DNA of 64,000 nucleotides, taken from positions 1,178,001 through 1,242,000 of the forward strand of contig JAVJRG010000005.1 in assembly GCA_040218535.1 (NCBI GenBank), given 5' to 3'. The notes under the pieces are model-generated. The model made no database searches. It saw nothing but the letters and a program-made list of their open reading frames with translations, and had not been told where the DNA came from. The stretch is from Lacipirellulaceae bacterium. GTDB taxonomy: Bacteria; Planctomycetota; Planctomycetia; Pirellulales; Lacipirellulaceae. Shown one piece after another: positions 1 through 8,738 of the stretch. A program made the position numbers and the translations under genes. The stretch's first letter is position 1. Each line of letters begins with the position of its first letter.

Positions 1-1161
1 GCAAACTGGCAGCAACAGCGCGTTGTCGAGGCGTTAGTAGCAACGGCTGAGTCGGGCACTGCCAGTTCCAGCGCGATAGCAGTCCGCAAACTGGGCGAGC
101 TGGAGCAGCCAGCCATTGTCGAACTAACGCGGATTGCCTCTTCTGAGCAAATCACCTCCGCGGATGTGGCCCAACAGCAACTGACGATGTTGCTCGCACA
201 CTGGCGGACGCTTCAGAACGAGCAGTTGGCTGACGAGCAGGTGACAGACAGTTTGGTTATGCTCGCCGATTCCCTCTCAATGCATGCTCACCGGCTTGGA
301 CCGGCCGGACAGCAGTGGGCGGAGCAACTGGCACTCGATCTGCTCGACGCGACGGAAACCCTTCCGCCACGAGCGACAGCAAAGATCTTAAGTGCTTGCG
401 ATGCGACGCTTTCACACATTCCCGCACGGCGACCACGGCAGCCAGTAGCAACGCAGCTCGTCGATGCCTCATCTGAGTCGCTTACCGTTCCGCAACCCGA
501 CATGGCGATTCTTGCCGAGCAGTCGGGAGAAGACCTGCCAGAGCGTTTTCGCGATCCGCCGCGAGCAGCAGTCGCAACACCGCTTCCACAAGCGTCGGGA
601 AACGCCGACGAAGCAGAGCGATCGCCGCTCACGTGGAACGCTCGTTCCAAACAGGACGTATCCCAAGGAAACGATGAACCTTTGGTAGAAAATTTTGACC
701 GAGAGCCTACAATCGCAGAACGCGCAACAAACAAAGCCATCAGCGTGCCCTCACCCGAAGAAGCCCGTCAACTGCTACGGGAACTTTCCGGTCGTTCCTC
801 GCGTGATTTGCTCCTGGAACTCGAAAAAGCGAATCGCTATCGGGCGGCGATTCTGAGAGAAGCACTTCGCAGTAAAGGTTACAGCGATGCGGAAGTGACA
901 CTCTTCCGCCGGATTAGTTCCCCCAAGGTTGCTGATCGACGGCGATTGCTGGAGCTCGCCCCGAACCTGCCTGCTGACTCCGCACGTCGGTTGCTCGTCG
1001 CGCTGACCGAAGACGCTGATGCCGACATTCGCCTTGCAGCGCTCACGGCATTCGCAACAACCGGCGACCCACGCATTCGCCAGATTGCCCAGCAGCGAGT
1101 CCGTGTTGATGCCGACGACCGCGTTGCGAAGTTGGCGAGTCGGATTCTGCGAGAGCAGTAG
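1..1161 (+). CDS. HEAT-repeat protein, N-terminus outside window
   Basis: The reading frame is open from base 1, so this is the C-terminal 386 codons of a longer protein; the GTG at 166 is only an internal codon. The last ~100 residues contain paired amphipathic helices of HEAT type (for example SARRLLVALTEDADADIRLA followed by a second helix around DDRVAKLASRIL). The middle is low-complexity and rich in Pro, Ala and Glu. No catalytic motif is visible. HEAT repeats normally serve as protein-binding scaffolds; the partner cannot be told from here. The stop codon lies inside the left arm of a palindromic element that separates it from the convergent SH3 gene. Confidence 0.7.
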   Translation, partial: ANWQQQRVVEALVATAESGTASSSAIAVRKLGELEQPAIVELTRIASSEQITSADVAQQQLTMLLAHWRTLQNEQLADEQVTDSLVMLADSLSMHAHRLGPAGQQWAEQLALDLLDATETLPPRATAKILSACDATLSHIPARRPRQPVATQLVDASSESLTVPQPDMAILAEQSGEDLPERFRDPPRAAVATPLPQASGNADEAERSPLTWNARSKQDVSQGNDEPLVENFDREPTIAERATNKAISVPSPEEARQLLRELSGRSSRDLLLELEKANRYRAAILREALRSKGYSDAEVTLFRRISSPKVADRRRLLELAPNLPADSARRLLVALTEDADADIRLAALTAFATTGDPRIRQIAQQRVRVDADDRVAKLASRILREQ

Positions 1162-1222
1162 CCACGTGCGCCAGAACGTGGAAACGCTGCCAACGATTCC
1201 ACCGTCTGGCGACGGTGGCTAC
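1158..1222. repeat. Palindromic intergenic element, family A copy 1
   Basis: Arms begin GTAGCCAC and end GTGGCTAC. Read on the minus strand the left arm carries CGTCGCCAGACGGTGGA, the 17 bases found identically at 7482-7498. The element sits between two convergent genes, overlaps the stop codon of the first, and could act as a bidirectional terminator. Confidence 0.75.
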
Positions 1223-1225
1223 TTG

Positions 1226-3058
1226 CTACCGCCGTTGCGTACCACCAAGCATATTCACACGACTCGCCGTCACATGTGCCCGTTTGTAGTCCGGCATATA
1301 GCCACGCTTGCCTTGAATGCCGACGCGACGCCCAACATAACGCTGCAGATTGACATCGGGAGTCGGGGTAACGAAGGAAACGACTTCTCCCTTCTGATCG
1401 ACCAGAGCGTAGCGGGGAGCTTTCGCTCGCTTGGAAACGACCGGCTTCAGGATACCCACCGCATCGTACTTGGCTTCTTCGGTGCCATTGGCTGATAGTT
1501 GATTCCCCGTCGACTCAAACGGATCAACCTGCACCGGGGTGAGCGTTCGATGATTCTGCACCAGCTCCGCCGCTCGCGGCTTAGCCGCCCTACCTCCCAG
1601 GTCTTCCCGAATCCTATCCAAGACTGCAGCACTCCCAGGAGTATGCGCCGGAGACTGGCCACTCGTACCAGAAGCAGCAATTTCCTCAGTCAATGCGACC
1701 TCCGGCAGTGCGACTTCGGGCAATTCTACTTCTTCAGTCGCGAGTTGGCCTAATTCAGGCATCGGTTTCGCTTCCACTGCCGCTGGTTCAATTGCTTTAG
1801 TGACCGCTGCTGGAGCAAGCACCGGCTGCTGATACCGTGCTTGAACTTGCTCGAACGTCGCGATCCGATTCAGTAGTTCCCGATACTGTTCGCGTGCCCC
1901 TGGAGCTTGCTCGTTCGCAAGCAGAACCGCGGTCTCTTCCCGCAGGGCAATGAGATTCCACTGCTTCGGCGGTTGAATCACTTCACGCGAAAGCCGCATC
2001 TGCAACTCCGCGATTCGCTTATTTTCCGGCAAGGTCGAAGCCTCGTCACGGAACTTGATTCGAGGGGGCATGCGACCGTCGTAGTCGACACGTTTCGGGG
2101 TGTCGAACACTGCGGGCAACGGCTTCTTATCAGCAAGGATGTCAGAAGCCGGGTTACTGTTCCGCGTCGGGTAGAGCGGCGGTGCGGTGATCTTCTCTTT
2201 GGAATCCGATTTCTGGGCATACTGAGCGAGCTGAAGCTCAGCGGGTGAGCCTTCAACGATTCTCACGGTCTCGTCATCCGCTTGATGCATCTCAATTGAG
2301 TGCATTGAATCTGTGGCAATAGGCTCAAGGTTTGTTGCACTAATCGTTTGATGGCGTAGATGTGCGAATGCGTTGCCGCCGCTGTTCGCATTCTCGCTTT
2401 GAACCGGGGAGGGCGGTGCCGACGGGATCGCGGAACCGTAGGACTGCCAAATCATCTTTGGCGAACTTGTTGACGGTTGCGTACTCGGCACTGTCGGAGT
2501 GGGCGGGTTGGGTTCAAGCGGGGGATCCAAGGAAAGGTCCTTCGCGGCAACCCAACGAAACTCCCCGGCTGGTGGTGCGATTCTTACCCAATCGTTTCCA
2601 GGTTGCTGTCCGACAACTGGCAAAGTCGATCTCAGTAGTTGCACTCGCTCACCTTTTTTAAGCATTACCTGAACCGCCTGCTTTTGCGGTGAGAGCTGGC
2701 TGCCTACCCGGGCGACCGCATCATCGACGATCACCTCGGCGGTTCGTTCGTCGATGATTCTCAGACTTTGCTTCGGCACCAAACTAAAGGCGTTGTGGGG
2801 CGGACGTACCGCGCACCAGCCGTCGGCGTCATGCCGAAAGACCTCCACTGCCGCACCAGAAGTGAGCGAACTGGTCGGATAGTGCCGTTCACTCGGGCCG
2901 CTGCGTACAAAAGCGTTTGCGCCGCTCACAAATGCGACATATGGGAAATGTTGCTGCCCCCAAGCGATCGTTGCCTGCGAGAGCAAGACTCCGAGTAGGC
3001 AACTGATGACGAAGCGGTAAGAAAACGAAGCTTGTCGGCGATTCATCGCAAACCTCAT
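1226..3058 (-). CDS. Secreted protein with two bacterial SH3-like domains
   Basis: 610 aa. A signal peptide (hydrophobic stretch around FVISCLLGVLLSQATIAWG) is followed by an SH3-like region (~residues 38-105, NAFVRSGPSE and DGWCAVRPP) and a second one (~112-180, GNDWVRIAPP). The middle is long, Pro/Ala/Glu-rich and probably disordered. The C-terminal ~65 residues form a compact basic domain containing VGRRVGIQGKRG. An ATG at 3046 has an AGG seven bases upstream and may be the real start instead of 3058. SH3-like domains of this type often bind cell-wall or protein ligands; the actual function is unknown. Confidence 0.75.
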   Translation of the reverse strand: MRFAMNRRQASFSYRFVISCLLGVLLSQATIAWGQQHFPYVAFVSGANAFVRSGPSERHYPTSSLTSGAAVEVFRHDADGWCAVRPPHNAFSLVPKQSLRIIDERTAEVIVDDAVARVGSQLSPQKQAVQVMLKKGERVQLLRSTLPVVGQQPGNDWVRIAPPAGEFRWVAAKDLSLDPPLEPNPPTPTVPSTQPSTSSPKMIWQSYGSAIPSAPPSPVQSENANSGGNAFAHLRHQTISATNLEPIATDSMHSIEMHQADDETVRIVEGSPAELQLAQYAQKSDSKEKITAPPLYPTRNSNPASDILADKKPLPAVFDTPKRVDYDGRMPPRIKFRDEASTLPENKRIAELQMRLSREVIQPPKQWNLIALREETAVLLANEQAPGAREQYRELLNRIATFEQVQARYQQPVLAPAAVTKAIEPAAVEAKPMPELGQLATEEVELPEVALPEVALTEEIAASGTSGQSPAHTPGSAAVLDRIREDLGGRAAKPRAAELVQNHRTLTPVQVDPFESTGNQLSANGTEEAKYDAVGILKPVVSKRAKAPRYALVDQKGEVVSFVTPTPDVNLQRYVGRRVGIQGKRGYMPDYKRAHVTASRVNMLGGTQRR

Positions 3059-3226
3059 GGTACTGACGGCGCAAACTCGGCGCGGTTAATAGTGCCGCTG
3101 CTTGTAGAAAATCTAGCCGCTAGCAACAAGGTCGCTTGAGCCTTGCTAGCTGAGGGTACTCGTCACTGTTAAACTAAAAGCTGCCAGCAAACCTCCATGT
3201 CCTCCCTGCCTCCGCGGTAAATCCCC

Positions 3227-5104
3227 ATGCAAGTCGAACAACTAGGCCCATACAAGCTGGGCAAGCGAATCGGCAAAGGGGGGATGGGCTCGGTTTATGA
3301 AGCGGTAGAAGAATCAACGGACAACCGCGTAGCCGTCAAAGCGCTCAGCCCGCAGCTAGCAGTTGCTGACGGCTTCCGAGAACGATTCGAAGCGGAGATC
3401 GAATCGCTGAAAATACTCCAGCACCCGGGAATCGTTCGCCTCTTGGGCTACGGCGAAGACTCGGGCGTGGTTTTCTACTCGATGGAACTCGTCGACGGGC
3501 CCAGCCTCGAGCAAGAGATTACCGCCGGTCGTCGCTTTGATTGGCGCGAAACGCTTCAGATCGGTATCCAAGTCTGCAAAGCGCTCAAGCACGCCCACGA
3601 TCACGGAGTTGTCCATCGCGACATCAAACCTGCAAATCTTTTGCTCACGCAAGACAATCGCGTCAAAATCGCCGACTTCGGTATCGCTCGCCTCTTCGGA
3701 GCGACGCAACTGACCACCGCCGGCGGAGTGCTTGGCACCGCGGATTACATGTCGCCAGAACAAGCCGACGGCCGCCCGGTGACGGAGAAGTGCGATCAGT
3801 ATAGTCTCGGCTCGGTCATGTACGCGTTGCTGTCAGGCCGCCCGCCGTTTCGAGCGAAGAGCATGCCCGAAATGTTGCAGATGCAACGTTACGCTGAGGC
3901 AGAGCCCGTCACACGCTACGCACCTCGTACGCCTGCTCATCTCGAAGGATTGATCAAGCAACTGTTGAGCAAAGAGCCCGACGATCGTTTCCCTAACGTC
4001 ATGGTGCTTGCTCGCCACATGGAGGCGATGGAGAAAGCACTCTCTCGGCGTTTTCAGGAGGCGGAAGGAACAGCCGAGAGCTCGGCTGAGCCCAGCATCC
4101 CGAAGCATTCGACGATCCAAGAAGATGCAACACTCGTGCATGACAGCCAAGTGTCACTCTCCGACGACTCGGTCGATCTGCTCATCCCTGATGAAGTTCA
4201 CGATGCGCCCACCTTAGCCGAATCCGACGAGATCGAGCTGGCACCTCCCGAGCCACGCCAGCCGATTCCGCGGAACGCTACGGTGGCGAACTCCCTGGCA
4301 AGCCATTCAACGCGTGCGGCGGACGAAACAGAATCAGCTAGCCCTGCCGTCCAGCCGGTCGCTCCCGCCAAAAGGTTCACCACGGTCGACGAAGAGGCTC
4401 GTCGCCAGAGCAAGGCTCAACGGGGCGAGCGTTGGGCGGTTGTGGCACAGGTGGCTGGTCTCGTTTTTTCATTGGCTGCCGTCATCGGAACCGGGTGGTG
4501 GCTGCTCAAACCGAAGTCAGCGGATCAACTTTACTCCTCGATCCAAGCCACCATCGAAGAAAACGGCGGCAAGGATCTTCGTCTGGTTGAAGACGAAGTC
4601 GAAGAGTTTGCCGAGCGCTTCCCTGACGATCCGCGACTGCCAGACTTCGCGGAAATCCAGCAAGAAATCGAGCTGAGCAAACTGGCCCGGCGACTCCGTG
4701 CCGAGTCCCTGTTTGCGAAGAGCGATTCACTCCACCCAATTCAGCAGATCTACGGCGAGGCGATTGCCGTCGAGGAGGAGAATCCGGCCCTAGCGGCAAG
4801 CAAGCTGCGTGGCCTACTCGATCTGTACGATCAGCCAGCCGCCAAAGAGTTGGAGGAAGAGCAAAGACGCTGGCTGGAACTCGCGGCTCGCCAGCTCGAA
4901 AAACTCGAGTCGCAAGTTGCTGCAATTGCCCAGCAACAGCTCCCAGCCTTGGAGGCTCGTCTTCGTCGAGCGAACTCTCTGCGAGCCAGTGACCCCGCCG
5001 CCGCGAAAACCATCTACACGGCACTTGTCGATCTGTATGAAGACAAACCTTGGGCAAGCGAAATCGTCGAGGCTGCGCGAGCACAACTTCAAGAACTAAA
5101 ATAA
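3227..5104 (+). CDS. Membrane-anchored serine/threonine protein kinase
   Basis: 625 aa. Complete Hanks-type kinase domain at ~residues 8-275: glycine loop GKGGMGSVYEA, ATP-anchoring Lys38 in VAVKAL, catalytic loop HRDIKPAN (His130-Arg131-Asp132), DFG at 150-152 and the SPEQA activation segment. A linker rich in Ser, Glu and Pro follows, then one transmembrane helix (~residues 403-425, VAGLVFSLAAVIGTGWWLL) and an extracytoplasmic C-terminal region of ~200 residues with long charged helices. This fits a PknB-like topology with a cytoplasmic kinase and an external sensor. The C-terminal sensor has no PASTA repeats. Substrates cannot be deduced. Confidence 0.93.
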   Translation: MQVEQLGPYKLGKRIGKGGMGSVYEAVEESTDNRVAVKALSPQLAVADGFRERFEAEIESLKILQHPGIVRLLGYGEDSGVVFYSMELVDGPSLEQEITAGRRFDWRETLQIGIQVCKALKHAHDHGVVHRDIKPANLLLTQDNRVKIADFGIARLFGATQLTTAGGVLGTADYMSPEQADGRPVTEKCDQYSLGSVMYALLSGRPPFRAKSMPEMLQMQRYAEAEPVTRYAPRTPAHLEGLIKQLLSKEPDDRFPNVMVLARHMEAMEKALSRRFQEAEGTAESSAEPSIPKHSTIQEDATLVHDSQVSLSDDSVDLLIPDEVHDAPTLAESDEIELAPPEPRQPIPRNATVANSLASHSTRAADETESASPAVQPVAPAKRFTTVDEEARRQSKAQRGERWAVVAQVAGLVFSLAAVIGTGWWLLKPKSADQLYSSIQATIEENGGKDLRLVEDEVEEFAERFPDDPRLPDFAEIQQEIELSKLARRLRAESLFAKSDSLHPIQQIYGEAIAVEEENPALAASKLRGLLDLYDQPAAKELEEEQRRWLELAARQLEKLESQVAAIAQQQLPALEARLRRANSLRASDPAAAKTIYTALVDLYEDKPWASEIVEAARAQLQELK

Positions 5105-5122
5105 GAAGATCTACGTTATTAT

Positions 5123-5263
5123 GGACACGGATTACACGGATCAACGGTAGGATGGCCACTCCTGGCCGTCACTCGAAATCTACCTGAAGGCAATAAGTTC
5201 GGAGACAGGTCCAAACATCGGGCAGGAGTGCCCAATCTAAAAAAATCCGTGTCATCCGTGTCC
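5123..5263. repeat. Palindromic element with CACGGAT arms
   Basis: GGACACGGATTACACGGAT at 5123-5141 is repeated in inverted form at 5245-5263 with one mismatch. Between the arms there is a second inverted pair around ACTCCTGGCC and GGCAGGAGT. It fills the gap between the kinase gene and hemL. Similar ACACGGAT palindromes are common dispersed repeats in environmental bacteria. Confidence 0.7.
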
Positions 5264-5317
5264 CGATTCATCGGGATGTCCTAAAAGCAGGCCAAACACA
5301 CCAGAAAACAGACATTC

Positions 5318-6619
5318 ATGAGTACGCCCCAGATCACCAATCACGAGAAAAGCCAAGCCCACTTCGCCAGAGCCCAAGAACTCATGCCCGGCGGAGTCAA
5401 CAGCCCCGCGCGTGCTTTTGGGGCCGTTGGGGGCACGCCGCTGTTTATTGAGCGAGGCGATGGGGCCTATCTCTACGACATCGATGGCAACCGCTACATC
5501 GATTACATCGGTTCTTGGGGACCCATGATTCTTGGCCATCGCCATCCAGAGGTGATCGCTGCCTTGCAAGCGGTGCTCGAAACGGGTACTAGCTTTGGCG
5601 CACCGACCGAAGCGGAAAGTCTCATTGCCGAGCAAATCATCGATGCCGTGGCGTCGATCGAAAAAGTAAGGCTCGTGAACTCTGGCACCGAAGCGACCAT
5701 GAGTGCCATCCGGTTGGCCCGTGGCTATACTGGTCGTGACCTGATTGTAAAGTTCGCCGGCAACTACCACGGGCATGTTGATAGCCTGTTGGTCTCCGCG
5801 GGAAGTGCGGCAGCAACGCTGGGAGTTCCCAATTCGCCTGGCGTCACTGCCGGAGCTTCGCAAGATACGCTCGTCCATCAATACAACGACGTCGAAGGTC
5901 TGCAGCAAGCCTTCGCCGAGCATGGCTCAAAGATCGCCGCAGTGATTCTTGAGCCAGTGGTCGGCAACATGGGCGTGGTCAAGCCAAGCGAGTTGTTCTG
6001 CAACGCTCTGAATACTCTGACCAAAGAGCATGGTGCCTTGCTCATTTGCGATGAAGTGATGACCGGTTTTCGCGTCGCCTTCGGTGGAGCGCAATCATTG
6101 TTTGGACTGAAGCCCGACCTGACGACTCTCGGCAAGATCGTTGGGGGTGGACTCCCGGTTGGTGCCTACGGCGGACGCGAGGAGGTGATGAATCACGTCC
6201 TCCCAGCTGGCGAAGTCTTTCAAGCTGGCACGCTCAGTGGCAATCCGCTGGCCACGGCAGCGGGCAGTGCAACACTACGCCTTCTCAAGGAGCAACCACC
6301 TTACGAGCAGCTAGAGGCCTACGGCGCGAAACTGGAAGAGGGCATGCGAGCCGCGGCCCAGCGACACAGCATTCCACACACGATCGCTCGCGTTGGTAGC
6401 ATGATGACGCTGTTCTTCAACGATCACCACGTTGAAGACTGGGGCGTTGCGAGCCAAAGCGACACAGATCGCTTCGCCAAGTATTTTTGGGGCATGATCC
6501 AAAGGGGCGTCTATATGCCTTGCAGCCAGTACGAGGCGTTGTTCTTCTCCGCCGTGCATAGCGAAGAGGATTTGCAGCAGACAATCGCCGCGGCCGACGA
6601 AGTGTTCGCGACGTTTTGA
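5318..6619 (+). CDS. hemL: Glutamate-1-semialdehyde 2,1-aminomutase
   Basis: 433 aa, the usual family length. Converts glutamate-1-semialdehyde to 5-aminolevulinate in the C5 route to tetrapyrroles, in the cytoplasm. Class-III aminotransferase fold with the hallmark N-terminal MPGGVNSPARAF, the PLP-phosphate region NSGTEATMSAIRLAR, the cofactor aspartate in LLICDEVMTGFR and the Schiff-base lysine Lys273 in TLGKIVGGGLPVGAYGG. Stands alone on the plus strand, so expression is probably monocistronic. The ATG at 5318 precedes the conserved start. Confidence 0.97.
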   Translation: MSTPQITNHEKSQAHFARAQELMPGGVNSPARAFGAVGGTPLFIERGDGAYLYDIDGNRYIDYIGSWGPMILGHRHPEVIAALQAVLETGTSFGAPTEAESLIAEQIIDAVASIEKVRLVNSGTEATMSAIRLARGYTGRDLIVKFAGNYHGHVDSLLVSAGSAAATLGVPNSPGVTAGASQDTLVHQYNDVEGLQQAFAEHGSKIAAVILEPVVGNMGVVKPSELFCNALNTLTKEHGALLICDEVMTGFRVAFGGAQSLFGLKPDLTTLGKIVGGGLPVGAYGGREEVMNHVLPAGEVFQAGTLSGNPLATAAGSATLRLLKEQPPYEQLEAYGAKLEEGMRAAAQRHSIPHTIARVGSMMTLFFNDHHVEDWGVASQSDTDRFAKYFWGMIQRGVYMPCSQYEALFFSAVHSEEDLQQTIAAADEVFATF

Positions 6620-6708
6620 GTTAAGCAGTGTAAGCTCCCGAGCCGAGAAGCATAAGCTCTCGGGTTGAACTCTCGAACGCTGCAACCCGACTGCTTACGC
6701 GAGTCGGC

Positions 6709-7395
6709 TCAGGCTTCCGCCTTTTCTTCCGCTGCGCTCCGCCTTCCATATTTGGGAACCAGTTGTAAAGCGTCGACTGTTTCACCACGCAAGAACCGCT
6801 GGTAGCCTAGCGTACCCACATCCGCCGCTCGTGGTTGATTGCCGTTCGCTTCCATGATTCTAACATCCGAAGGAAGCCGCTCGCTGAGTTTCTCCACCGC
6901 CGGCCCATGAACAAAGTCACCCGCTTCGAGCTTCGCCAGAAACGTCTCGACCGAAAGCAACTCCCCATTCTGCTGCGTCTGTTGTGTCAATGAATCATTC
7001 ACGTTGAAGCAGCAGGTAAATAATTCTTGTCGCTGCGCGTCCAGAACGCACCAGAGCCGCTCGAACTCTACGGAGACACCGACCGCCAAAGCCGCGAGCG
7101 TGTTGACCTCGACGAGCGGCACGCCAAGGGCGTAGGCAAGTGTCTTAGCCGTCGTGACCCCAACCCTAAGGCCTGTGAACGAACCCGGTCCCGTGCAAAC
7201 ACAGATCAGCTCCAACTCACTCGTTTGCCAATCATTTTGCTTCAGCAGGTGATCGAGCGTCGGCACAAGAGACTGTGCCGAGCGCGTCTCGCTAGGCAGC
7301 TCGATTTCCCCAATGAGCTTCGTCTCAGGCTGCTGACCTTCTAACAGGGCAACTGACCCTGACTTGCCGCTGGTTTCCAATGCGAGGATTTTCAT
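6709..7395 (-). CDS. tsaB: tRNA threonylcarbamoyladenosine biosynthesis protein TsaB
   Basis: 228 aa from the ATG at 7395, which gives the canonical N-terminus MKILALETSG; the frame extends upstream to 7458 without family similarity. ASKHA-fold protein of the TsaB/YeaZ family, with CTGPGSFTGLRVGVTTAKTL as its signature. TsaB is the scaffold partner of TsaD in making t6A37 on tRNAs that read ANN codons. Convergent with hemL; the palindromic element at 7471 lies upstream. Confidence 0.93.
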   Translation of the reverse strand: MKILALETSGKSGSVALLEGQQPETKLIGEIELPSETRSAQSLVPTLDHLLKQNDWQTSELELICVCTGPGSFTGLRVGVTTAKTLAYALGVPLVEVNTLAALAVGVSVEFERLWCVLDAQRQELFTCCFNVNDSLTQQTQQNGELLSVETFLAKLEAGDFVHGPAVEKLSERLPSDVRIMEANGNQPRAADVGTLGYQRFLRGETVDALQLVPKYGRRSAAEEKAEA

Positions 7396-7470
7396 GAGAT
7401 AGGAAGAACTTGCCTCAAGTGCCCTGGTCAAAAGTTCCCTGGTCAACTGGGGAGGCAATCATCGTAGTTT

Positions 7471-7543
7471 GCCGTAGCTACCGTCGCCAGACGGTGGAAG
7501 TGTTCTTCAAGGGTCTCCATGTTCTGGCGAACGTAGCTACGGC
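7471..7543. repeat. Palindromic intergenic element, family A copy 2
   Basis: Begins GCCGTAGCTAC and ends GTAGCTACGGC. It shares CGTCGCCAGACGGTGGA exactly with the inverse of 1158-1222, and TTCTGGCG in the other arm, while the loop differs. Lies between the divergent tsaB and phosphoesterase genes. Confidence 0.75.
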
Positions 7544-7658
7544 GGTCCCTCTCTCACCCTGTCCTTGACCCTAAAAACCCCGGCATTTAGACTGTGGGAT
7601 TAGCTCGAAACCGTAATCGACCCATCTTCCAAGCCGTCATCTCCAGGTAACCAACACC

Positions 7659-8411
7659 GTGAAGCGGGCCATTATCAGTGACATTCACGGGAATCTGGAA
7701 GCGGCCCAGGCGGTGCTGGCCCATATCGGTGACCAAAACGTCGACGAGATCTTCTGTCTCGGCGATGTGATCGGCTATGGACCCAACCCCTGTGAGTGCC
7801 TCGATCTCGTAATAGAGAACTGCAAAGTAGGTCTTTTGGGCAACCACGATCAGGGAGCGATGTTCGACCCTGAGGGTTTCAACAGTGGCGCTGAACGGGC
7901 CATCTTTTGGACGCGCGAGCAACTGGAAAGCGGCAACGGACCTCGCGATAAAATCGACGCTCGTTGGGATTTTCTGGGAACGCTCCCGCGTATCCACCGC
8001 GACGATCCTTGGCTCTACGTTCACGGATCGCCACGCAATCCGGTGAACGAATATGTTTTCCCCGAGGACATCTACAACCAGAAGAAGATGGAAAAGCTCT
8101 TCGCCTTGATTACCAAGGGCTGCTTCCAGGGGCACACGCACGTCCCGGGCGTGTTCCTCGAGAGCATGGAATTCATTTCCCCCGATCAGACCGACTACGT
8201 CTACCCTATCGGAAACGAAAAGTTCATGGTCAATGTCGGCTCGGTCGGACAGCCGCGCGACGGCGATCCGCGATCTTGCTATATCGTGCAAGAAGACGAC
8301 AAGATTACCTTCCATCGGATCGAATACGATATCGAGAAGACGTCTGAAAAGATTTATCAAACGCCCGATCTCGATAACTTTCTAGGCGACCGCATCAAGG
8401 AGGGACGCTAG
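7659..8411 (+). CDS. Calcineurin-like metallophosphoesterase
   Basis: 250 aa, GTG start giving [12 protein letters not shown]. All metal-site blocks of the superfamily are present: D8-x-H10 in SDIHGN, Asp36 in [14 protein letters not shown] at 61-64, and late His motifs in YVHGSP and QGHTHVP. A small cytoplasmic enzyme with no signal peptide, close to the MJ0936/YfcE-like group of phosphodiesterases. The substrate is unknown. No operon partner; yidC follows after a 327-bp gap. Confidence 0.88.
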   Translation: MKRAIISDIHGNLEAAQAVLAHIGDQNVDEIFCLGDVIGYGPNPCECLDLVIENCKVGLLGNHDQGAMFDPEGFNSGAERAIFWTREQLESGNGPRDKIDARWDFLGTLPRIHRDDPWLYVHGSPRNPVNEYVFPEDIYNQKKMEKLFALITKGCFQGHTHVPGVFLESMEFISPDQTDYVYPIGNEKFMVNVGSVGQPRDGDPRSCYIVQEDDKITFHRIEYDIEKTSEKIYQTPDLDNFLGDRIKEGR

Positions 8412-8738
8412 CACTGTCCGTGTCAGTGCAAAAATAATAGTAGCCCCGGGATTTATCACGGGGTTGGGATACTGCCCTCAGCAATCGACCGAGCAACATG
8501 GATTTTACTCAGCGTAGCACAATCGAGGTCGAAACAAGCCGCGGATGATTTCGGTCTCGTCAAAGCGCCAATCGGATTGAGACCGAACGACTCGACCGAT
8601 TATCTGGCTACGACATATCCCCCGGGATAAATCCCGTGGCAAATAAATTGGCCACGCTCCGGCGGCGGTATGCCAGAAGCAGAAACAGACGTAATCGTCT
8701 TTAGAACCATTGAAGAATTTGTATAAGGACCACACGAA
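8412..8738. other. Intergenic gap with nested inverted repeats before yidC
   Basis: No gene seen. CCCCGGGATTTATCACGGGG (8444-8463) is itself nearly palindromic and is matched by an inverted copy at ~8620-8640. Inside lies TTCGGTCTC (8550-8558) paired with GAGACCGAA (8579-8587). These could fold as a long cruciform or a structured 5' leader of yidC. Confidence 0.6.
8441..8640. repeat. Nested palindromic element, family F
   Basis: Outer arms carry CGGGATTTATC and its inverse GATAAATCCCG, each next to a GTAGCC or GGCTAC edge. Inner arms are TTCGGTCTC and GAGACCGAA. The TAGCC edges resemble those of the other palindromes in the window, but the arm sequence differs. Confidence 0.6.

Noticed and set aside
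4506-5159. Minus-strand frame of 217 aa opposite the kinase C-terminus
   Set aside because: Antisense shadow with basic low-complexity composition and no start signal.
5252-5923. Minus-strand frame of 223 aa opposite hemL
   Set aside because: Antisense of a well-supported hemL; no domain features.
7587-8360. Minus-strand frame of 257 aa opposite the phosphoesterase
   Set aside because: Antisense of the gene with full metal-site motifs.
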